From the NCBI GenBank assembly GCA_009926295.1, contig RFPF01000183.1:1-6180 (forward strand): a stretch of DNA of 6,180 nt, in the 5' to 3' direction. This document shows positions 1 to 5,211 of the stretch, one piece after another (positions within the stretch are counted from its first letter, which is position 1; each line of letters starts with the position of its first letter). Source of the DNA: Planctomycetia bacterium (lineage in GTDB: Bacteria > Planctomycetota > Planctomycetia > Pirellulales > UBA1268). The notes below the pieces were generated by a model. It was not told the origin of the DNA. It searched no databases and saw only the letters and a program-made list of their open reading frames with translations. The position numbers were made by a program, and so were the translations under genes.

Positions 1-588
1 ACCGGCGCCGCCGTCCCCGCCGAGCCGATCCTGTTCATGAAGGCCACGGGCGCGGTCTGCGGGCCGCACGACCCGATCCTCATCCCGCGGGGCAGCGTGA
101 AGACCGACTGGGAGGTGGAACTGGGGCTGGTGATCGGCAGGGATGCCCGGTATCTGGCGTCGCGCGAGGAGGCGCGGGCCTGCGTGGCCGGCTTCTGCGC
201 GGCCAACGACGTCTCGGAGCGATCCTTCCAGATCGAGCACGGCGGCCAGTGGAGCAAGGGCAAGTCGAGCGACAACTTCCTTCCGCTCGGGCCGTGGCTC
301 GTCACGGCCGACGAGGTCGCGGACCCCGGCTGCCTCGCCCTCTCCCTCGACGTCAACGGCGTGCGGCGGCAGACCGGAAGCACGGCCAACATGATCTTCG
401 ACGTCTGGCACATCGTGCACTACGTCTCGCAGTTCCTCACGCTCGAGGCGGGCGACGTGGTGATCACCGGCACGCCGCCGGGTGTCGGAATGGGCCGCAC
501 CCCGCCGGAATACCTGAAGGCCGGCGACGTCGTGACGCTCGAGGTCGAGGGCCTCGGCCGCCAGCGGAGCGTGTGCGAGCAGGCGTAG
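1..588 (+). CDS. FAH-family hydrolase, 3' part; possibly 2,4-diketo-3-deoxy-L-fuconate hydrolase type
   Basis: The frame is open from the first base: twelve codons precede the Met codon at 37 and read as ordinary family sequence, so the true start lies left of the window. Counting from that Met, the FAH fold is recognised by FMKAT at the start, the metal-ligand pair Glu26-x-Glu28 in DWEVELG, a third acidic ligand Asp58 in NDVSER, the GGQWSKGK segment (69-76), GPW at 85-87 and the TGTPPGVGMG loop (144-153). Family members use a divalent metal to cleave or decarboxylate 2-keto or 2,4-diketo acids in the cytoplasm. The GGQW-KGK and TGTPPGVG pattern resembles enzymes often annotated as ureidoglycolate lyase or 2,4-diketo-3-deoxy-L-fuconate hydrolase, which release pyruvate and lactate in non-phosphorylating fucose breakdown. 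The family call is firm; the substrate is inferred. The nearby GntP permease fits sugar-acid use. The stop is TAG at 586-588, with 55 bases to the next gene on the same strand. Confidence 0.9.
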   Translation, partial: TGAAVPAEPILFMKATGAVCGPHDPILIPRGSVKTDWEVELGLVIGRDARYLASREEARACVAGFCAANDVSERSFQIEHGGQWSKGKSSDNFLPLGPWLVTADEVADPGCLALSLDVNGVRRQTGSTANMIFDVWHIVHYVSQFLTLEAGDVVITGTPPGVGMGRTPPEYLKAGDVVTLEVEGLGRQRSVCEQA

Positions 589-615
589 CCGCCTCCGGCC
601 CGGGGGTGAGGTACA

Positions 616-637
616 CTTCGGGAGTCGCCCGAAGGAG
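616..637 (+). promoter_or_regulatory. Hairpin overlapping the ribosome binding site of the NagB/PIG-L gene
   Basis: A perfect 7-base inverted repeat, CTTCGGG (616-622) and CCCGAAG (628-634), encloses a 5-base loop. The SD sequence AAGGAG (632-637) lies six bases before the ATG at 644, and its first three bases are in the 3' arm. If transcribed, the hairpin could partly mask the SD. It might also act as a weak, T-tract-less end signal for the FAH gene. A TACACT hexamer at 612-617 resembles a -10 box, but no -35 match lies 17 bases upstream. The SD call is good; any regulatory role is speculative. Confidence 0.45.
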
Positions 638-643
638 CCCCAG

Positions 644-2632
644 ATGCAATCGTTGCCCGCCGTCGCCCCCTCGTCGCCGATCTACAGCGGCCCCCTGCCC
701 CACGTGCACGCCGTCGAGCGGCTGCCCGTCACGGTCTACGACCTGCCGGCCGAAGCCAGCCGCGCCGTCGCCCGGGAGATCGTCGACCTCATAAGGCAGC
801 GGGCCGCGGCCGGCAAGCCAACCGTGCTCGGCCTCGCCACTGGCTCCACACCCGTGGGAGTCTACGACGAGCTCATCAGGCTGCATCGGGAGGAGGGCGT
901 TTCGTTCAGGACGGTGATCACGTTCAACCTCGACGAATACTGGCCGATGCAGCCCGATGCCCTGCAGAGCTACCACCGCTTCATGCGGGAACACCTCTTC
1001 GACCACGTCGACATCCCCAAGGAAAACATCCACATTCCCGACGGCACGCTCGCCCGGGCCGACGTCGCCGCCGCGTGCGCCCGCTACGAGGAGTCGATCC
1101 GGGCGGCGGGCGGCATCGACCTGCAGATCCTCGGCATCGGCCGCACCGGACACATCGGCTTCAACGAGCCGGGCAGCGCCGCCGACAGCCGCACCCGGCT
1201 GATCACGCTCGACAGCGTCACGAGGTCCGACGCCGCGAGCGACTTCTTCGGCGAGTGGAACGTGCCGCGGCAGGCGATCACGATGGGCGTGGGCTCGATC
1301 CTCGATGCCCGCCGCATCGTGCTCCTCGCCTTTGGCGAGCACAAGGCGGGCATCGTCCGCAAGGCGGTCGAGGAGCCGCCCTGCAGCCACGTGTCGGCCA
1401 GCGCGCTGCAGCAGCACGCCGACGCGAAGTTCGTGCTGGACGGGGCCGCGGCCGCACGGCTCACGCGGTTCGACGCGCCGTGGGTGGTGGGCCCCCTCGA
1501 CTCGATGGGCCTCGAGTGGACCGACGCGCTCGTGCGGAAGGCCGTGATCTGGCTGGCGCTCGAAGTGGGAAAGCCGATCCTCAAGCTCACCGACGAGGAC
1601 TACAACGAGCACTCGCTCCAGGACCTGCTCTCGGCCCGGGGCCGTGCCTACGACACCAACATCGAGGTGTTCCGCGCGATGCAGGACACCATCACGGGCT
1701 GGCCGGGCGGGAAGCCGGGCACGCTCCGGCGGATCCGCGGGCTCGACGCGGCCGCCGAGGCGATGAAGGCCGCCGAGTTCCCCAAGCGGGTGATCGTGTT
1801 CAGCCCACATCCCGACGACGACGTGATCAGCATGGGCGGCACGTTCATCCGCCTCTGCGAGCAGGGCCACGAGGTGCACGTGGCCTACCAGACGAGCGGC
1901 AACATCGCCGTGTGGGACGAATCGGCCGACCGCCACGTGGACTTCGTCGAGGAGTTTTGCAAGGCGTTCGGCGTGGGCGAGAAGGCGACCGCCGTCGCCG
2001 AGAGGATCCGCGCGTTCCTCAAGACGAAGCACGCCGGAGCCGTCGACCTTCCCGAGCTCCAGGCCGTGAAGGGGCTCATCCGCCGCACGGAGGCCCGGGC
2101 CGGGGCCCGCTACTCGGGAGTGAAGCCGGGGCACATCCACTTTCTCGACCTTCCCTTCTACGAGACGGGGACGGTGCGCAAGAAGCCGATCGGAAGAGAG
2201 GACATCGCGATCACGGTCGACCTGCTCGAGCGCGTGAAGCCGCACCAGGTGTACGCCGCCGGCGACCTCTCCGATCCGCACGGCACGCACCGGGTGTGCC
2301 TCGCGGCGATCATCCGGGCGCTCGACCAGGTGAGGAACCGCGACTGGGCGAAGCAGTGCGAGCTCTGGCTCTACCGCGGCGCCTGGCAGGAGTGGGCTCC
2401 CCACGAGATCGACATGGCCGTGCCGCTCTCGCCCGACGAGGTCGAGCGCAAGCGCATGGCGATCTTCAAGCACGAGAGCCAGAAGGACCGGGCGCTCTTT
2501 CCGGGGCCGCACGATCCCCGGGAGTTCTGGCAGCGGGCCGAGGATCGCAACCGCGAGACCGCCCGGCTCTACGACCGGCTCGGCCTGCCCGAGTACGAGG
2601 CTATCGAGGGCTTCGTGCTCCACCGCCGCTGA
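644..2632 (+). CDS. NagB-like glucosamine-6-phosphate deaminase fused to PIG-L/LmbE deacetylase-like domain
   Basis: This is a 662-residue cytoplasmic-type protein with no signal peptide. Residues about 25-283 form a NagB-like sugar-phosphate isomerase fold: phosphate-loop GLATGSTP (63-70), FNLDEY with Asp97 (equivalent to E. coli NagB Asp72), GIGRTGHIGFNEP (164-176) with His170 and Glu175 (His143 and Glu148), SRTR (182-185) and Lys234. The position of NagB Asp141 is Thr168. E. coli NagB has 266 residues and turns glucosamine-6-phosphate into fructose-6-phosphate and ammonia. After a linker of about 95 residues comes a PIG-L/LmbE-type domain (about 380-660) with PHPDDD (388-393) and a second metal motif, DPHGTH (544-549). 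That family deacetylates GlcNAc-type groups using zinc. The two halves suggest deacetylation followed by deamination of an amino sugar, but the real substrate is unknown. I recall similar long proteins from Bacteroidetes and planctomycetes labelled as glucosamine-6-phosphate deaminase. The start is supported by AAGGAG at 632-637. Confidence 0.9.
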   Translation: MQSLPAVAPSSPIYSGPLPHVHAVERLPVTVYDLPAEASRAVAREIVDLIRQRAAAGKPTVLGLATGSTPVGVYDELIRLHREEGVSFRTVITFNLDEYWPMQPDALQSYHRFMREHLFDHVDIPKENIHIPDGTLARADVAAACARYEESIRAAGGIDLQILGIGRTGHIGFNEPGSAADSRTRLITLDSVTRSDAASDFFGEWNVPRQAITMGVGSILDARRIVLLAFGEHKAGIVRKAVEEPPCSHVSASALQQHADAKFVLDGAAAARLTRFDAPWVVGPLDSMGLEWTDALVRKAVIWLALEVGKPILKLTDEDYNEHSLQDLLSARGRAYDTNIEVFRAMQDTITGWPGGKPGTLRRIRGLDAAAEAMKAAEFPKRVIVFSPHPDDDVISMGGTFIRLCEQGHEVHVAYQTSGNIAVWDESADRHVDFVEEFCKAFGVGEKATAVAERIRAFLKTKHAGAVDLPELQAVKGLIRRTEARAGARYSGVKPGHIHFLDLPFYETGTVRKKPIGREDIAITVDLLERVKPHQVYAAGDLSDPHGTHRVCLAAIIRALDQVRNRDWAKQCELWLYRGAWQEWAPHEIDMAVPLSPDEVERKRMAIFKHESQKDRALFPGPHDPREFWQRAEDRNRETARLYDRLGLPEYEAIEGFVLHRR

Positions 2633-4031
2633 CGGCTGCCCCGGCCGGCACAGGCTCGGCGTCGCCGAACACGAGCACGCTGCCCACGTACCATGCGTGC
2701 CCGGCGTACTTCGCGGGGTTCTTGTCGAAGTCGCCCCGGTTCTTCTCGAACAGGATCGACTTCTTGTCGGGCCGCTCGTCGGAGAGCGTGACCTCGATCT
2801 CGTGCTCGCCCGGGGCGAGGTCGCCGAGGGGGAGCGTGGCGACCCGCCAGTAGGTGCAGTAGCCGTCGATCCGCGGCACCCTTTTCGGCGTGCCGCCGTC
2901 CACGCGCACGCTCACCACGCCACTTCCCGGTCCGAGCAGGTCGTAGACCGCCGTGCGGCGCGCCGCGACGCCCGGGGCCTCGGGAATCCTCACCACGAAG
3001 CGGAGCGCGGCCCCGGGGGCATCGGTCTTCCAGAGCACGGGCATCCGCTGGCCCACCGCCTTCGCCTGGGGGTCGCCGTCGGGAAGCGCCCTTTGCCAAG
3101 GCCCCGAGAGCATCCCGTCTGCGATCGGAACCATCCGGGCCGCCTCCCAGTTGTCGGCCCGCAGGGGTTCCGGCAGCGGGTGGGCGGCAGCGGGAGCCCC
3201 CGCCTTCGCGATCAGGTCGAACGACCGGGCGAAGACGTCGGCGTAGAGCACGTGGCCCGTCTCGACGAGCGGATGCACGCCGTCGGTCGAGAACAGCATC
3301 GGCGTCGCCGCCGGGTCGAACGGCTCGGGCTTCGCCCCCTTGAACGTGAGCGTGCCGGCCGAGATTCGCCGCGCCACCTCGACCCCGAAGTGGATCGACG
3401 GGATCGCATAGTGGTCGGCCACCGCCTCCATCGCCGCCGCCGAGGGCTGGCAGCGTCCTGCGACGAGGTCGCCCACCGTCGGTTCGGAGAGCGTGTACAC
3501 GAAGCAGATGTCGGTCGCGGGCCCGGCGTTGAGGATCTGCCGCACGATGCCCTCCATCGCCGCGACGAGCCGCTCGGGCGGCGTCGATCCGTCGTTGACG
3601 GCGAACTCGACGAACACGAGATCGGGGGCGTGGGCGATCACGTCCTGCCCCACCCGGAACGCCCCGAGATCGGAGCCCGTGCCGCCGATCGCGGCGTTGA
3701 TCTCGACGAACCTCGCCGTCGGAAACCTCTCCTGCATCGACGCGAGCGACTTCACGCGCCAGCCCGGAGCCGCCGTGATGCTTCCGCCGAGGTAGGCCAC
3801 CCGCACCTCCCCGCCCGCCCGCGCCTTGGCGACGGCGTTCGGCAATCCACCGCGCGGGTGGCACTCGACGGCGGGCAGGTCGGCCGCACGCGGGCCCGGG
3901 CCCGCACATGCCGCGCATGTCACGCACGCCAAGCCCCACGCGAGGCGGCGGGCGATCCGGGCAAGTTGCGGCGAACCGGTGGTCCCCACGGGTCCACGGT
4001 TCCTCGTGTCGCCGGTGCTGCGAGTCTTCAT
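2601..4031 (-). CDS. Exported SGNH/GDSL-family hydrolase with C-terminal beta-rich domain
   Basis: This 476-residue protein starts at the ATG at 4031-4029, chosen because AAAGGAGG lies ten bases upstream; a longer frame up to 4142 would run past that SD. The N-terminus is Arg-rich (to Arg29), then a hydrophobic Ala/Cys segment (30-43) ending in AACA, so it is probably exported. Cysteines at 36, 39 and 42 leave a lipoprotein possible, but no lipobox is clean. The SGNH blocks are GGSIT with nucleophile Ser84, the Gly loop GGTGSD (116-121), Asn146 in FAVND, and Asp250/His253 in TDGVHP. These hydrolases usually remove acyl groups from glycans or other esters. Residues about 295-456 look like an added beta-sandwich, perhaps for sugar binding; I cannot name its family. 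The 3' end overlaps the convergent NagB/PIG-L gene by 32 bases, so the Gly/Ala/Pro-rich last residues are antisense to it. The substrate is unknown. Confidence 0.88.
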   Translation of the reverse strand: MKTRSTGDTRNRGPVGTTGSPQLARIARRLAWGLACVTCAACAGPGPRAADLPAVECHPRGGLPNAVAKARAGGEVRVAYLGGSITAAPGWRVKSLASMQERFPTARFVEINAAIGGTGSDLGAFRVGQDVIAHAPDLVFVEFAVNDGSTPPERLVAAMEGIVRQILNAGPATDICFVYTLSEPTVGDLVAGRCQPSAAAMEAVADHYAIPSIHFGVEVARRISAGTLTFKGAKPEPFDPAATPMLFSTDGVHPLVETGHVLYADVFARSFDLIAKAGAPAAAHPLPEPLRADNWEAARMVPIADGMLSGPWQRALPDGDPQAKAVGQRMPVLWKTDAPGAALRFVVRIPEAPGVAARRTAVYDLLGPGSGVVSVRVDGGTPKRVPRIDGYCTYWRVATLPLGDLAPGEHEIEVTLSDERPDKKSILFEKNRGDFDKNPAKYAGHAWYVGSVLVFGDAEPVPAGAAVSGGGARSPR

Positions 4032-4041
4032 CGTATGCGCC

Positions 4042-4049
4042 CCTCCTTT
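4042..4049 (-). promoter_or_regulatory. Strong Shine-Dalgarno of the SGNH hydrolase gene
   Basis: Read on the minus strand these bases are AAAGGAGG, close to a full complement of the 16S rRNA 3' end, ending ten bases before the ATG at 4031. This site decides the start of the hydrolase gene and rules against the in-frame Met at 4142. Confidence 0.75.
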
Positions 4050-4059
4050 GCGGCGAGTC

Positions 4060-4088
4060 AGGATATCAGGGCGGCCGGCTGATGCCAC
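4060..4088 (-). promoter_or_regulatory. Possible sigma70-type promoter for the SGNH hydrolase gene
   Basis: On the minus strand GTGGCA (4088-4083) and TATCCT (4065-4060) each match four of six bases of the -35 and -10 consensus, separated by 17 bases. Transcription would start near 4053 and give a leader of about 20 bases containing the SD. Such matches are easily found by chance, so this is a weak call resting mainly on the spacing and the divergent arrangement. Confidence 0.25.
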
Positions 4089-4103
4089 GGCCCGCGCGGC
4101 GGC

Positions 4104-4132
4104 TCGCCACCCCTGCCACGACCGGCTACATT
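4104..4132 (+). promoter_or_regulatory. Possible promoter of the Gfo/Idh/MocA gene giving a leaderless transcript
   Basis: TCGCCA (4104-4109) and TACATT (4127-4132) each match four of six consensus bases, with exactly 17 bases between them; TACATT keeps the key T, A and final T. Only eight bases separate the -10-like box from the ATG at 4141, so transcription would begin at or next to the start codon. No SD is visible before that ATG (the last bases are TGTCGGGCC), which agrees with leaderless translation. No experiment supports it here. Confidence 0.4.
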
Positions 4133-4140
4133 GTCGGGCC

Positions 4141-5184
4141 ATGCACCCCGCCCCAGATGCACCGCGTTTTCGTGTCGGCGTGATCGGCTACGGCTGGGCG
4201 GCCACCGCCCACATCGCAGCGATCAATGCCACCAGCCGGGGCCGCGTGACGGCGATCTGCTCGTCGCGGCCGCTCGATGCGGCCGATCTTTCCGCCCGGC
4301 ACGGCGGCCCGATCGAGGTCTTCCGACGGGTCGAGGACATGCTCGCCGACCCGGCCATCGACGTCGTCGACATCACCGGCCTGCCGAGCCTCCACCGCGA
4401 CCAGGCCGTGGCCGCCGCTCAGGCCAAAAAACACGTCATCCTCGAGAAGCCGATGGCCAACTCGCCGCGGGAGGTGGCCGACATCGTCGCGGCCGCGGCG
4501 GCCAACGGCGTGCGGGGCTGCGTCTGCTTCGAGTGCCGGTTCTCGAATCAGTTCCAGGTCACGAAGGCCCTGCTCGACGAGGGGCTCCTGGGGCGGCTCC
4601 ACTACGGCGAGGTCGACTACTACCACGGCATCGGCCCGTGGTACGGCCAGTTCCGCTGGAACACCGGAAAGAAGGACGGCGGCAGCGCCCTCCTCACGGC
4701 CGGCTGCCACGCACTCGACGCCCTGCTCATGCTCATGGGCACCGACGTGGAGAGCGTCTCGAGCCTGGGCACGAGGTCGGCGAGCCCGATCTTCGCACCC
4801 TATGAATACGACACGTCGAGCGTCACGATCCTGCACTTCAAGAGCGGCGCGATCGGCAAGACGGCCGCGATCGTCGACTGCCTCCAGCCCTACTACTTCC
4901 ATACGCACCTCGTGGGCAGCGAGGGCAGCCTCCTCGACGACAAGTTCCACTCGATGAAGCTCAAGGCCGACAAGGGGCACTGGAGCAAGCTCTCGATGAA
5001 GATGCTCGACTCCGGCGACGTGAGCGACCATCCCTACCAGGCCCAGTTTCAGGCATTCTTCGACGCCCTCGACAAGGGACAGGACATGCCGCTCACGAGC
5101 TTTCCTGAGGCCAAGAAGACGTTCGACGTGATCTTCGCCGCCGACACCAGCGCCGCCCGGGGCGGCGTGCCCGTGTCGCCGTAG
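4141..5184 (+). CDS. Gfo/Idh/MocA-family NAD(P)-dependent oxidoreductase
   Basis: This is a 347-residue protein, normal length for the family. An N-terminal Rossmann fold starts at once: VGVIGYGWAATAH (12-24) with the dinucleotide-binding Gly13/Gly16/Gly18 pattern, then ITGLPSLH (78-85) and the signature EKP (102-104), whose Lys103 is the usual catalytic or substrate-contacting lysine. The C-terminal alpha/beta domain carries GGSALLTAGCHALD (180-193), with the conserved His190 and Asp193. The family's frequent Asp four residues before that His is Thr186. Relatives oxidise or reduce sugars, inositols, sugar acids or nucleotide sugars with NAD(P), normally in the cytoplasm. No signal peptide is seen, unlike the Tat-exported versions common in planctomycetes. 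The ATG at 4141 is chosen because it sits just before the Rossmann motif; longer in-frame starts would lie inside the divergent hydrolase gene. It has no visible SD. The stop is TAG at 5182-5184. The substrate cannot be told. Confidence 0.92.
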   Translation: MHPAPDAPRFRVGVIGYGWAATAHIAAINATSRGRVTAICSSRPLDAADLSARHGGPIEVFRRVEDMLADPAIDVVDITGLPSLHRDQAVAAAQAKKHVILEKPMANSPREVADIVAAAAANGVRGCVCFECRFSNQFQVTKALLDEGLLGRLHYGEVDYYHGIGPWYGQFRWNTGKKDGGSALLTAGCHALDALLMLMGTDVESVSSLGTRSASPIFAPYEYDTSSVTILHFKSGAIGKTAAIVDCLQPYYFHTHLVGSEGSLLDDKFHSMKLKADKGHWSKLSMKMLDSGDVSDHPYQAQFQAFFDALDKGQDMPLTSFPEAKKTFDVIFAADTSAARGGVPVSP

Positions 5185-5211
5185 CGGGACCGCGACTGGG
5201 CATCGTGGCGC

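Noticed and set aside
464..2623. A 719-codon open frame on the minus strand opposite the NagB/PIG-L gene, longer than the gene itself.
   Set aside because: Its product is rich in Arg, His, Glu, Val and Leu with no recognisable motif, and it covers a gene with clear catalytic motifs. Long antisense frames are expected where codon third positions are mostly G or C.
1075..2853. A 592-codon plus-strand frame shifted relative to the NagB/PIG-L gene.
   Set aside because: The product is dominated by Arg, Gly and Ala without domains; it is a frame shadow of the real gene, not a frameshifted copy.
2569..4082. Long open frames on both strands (456 and 461 codons) across the SGNH hydrolase gene.
   Set aside because: Both give Arg/Gly-rich products lacking motifs, while the chosen frame has all SGNH blocks, a signal sequence and a strong SD.
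3826..4140. An upstream extension of the oxidoreductase to a start at 3826.
   Set aside because: It would run antisense through the hydrolase signal peptide and add over 100 residues without family similarity before the Rossmann motif.
4032..4142. An upstream extension of the SGNH hydrolase to the in-frame ATG at 4142.
   Set aside because: It would place the strong SD inside the gene, put Arg-rich sequence before the signal peptide and cover the whole divergent promoter region.
5158..5211. A possible terminator between the convergent oxidoreductase and permease genes.
   Set aside because: Only a weak 5-base stem (CGGCG/CGCCG around the stop codon) can be drawn and no T-tract follows on either strand; the 27-base gap otherwise shows nothing.
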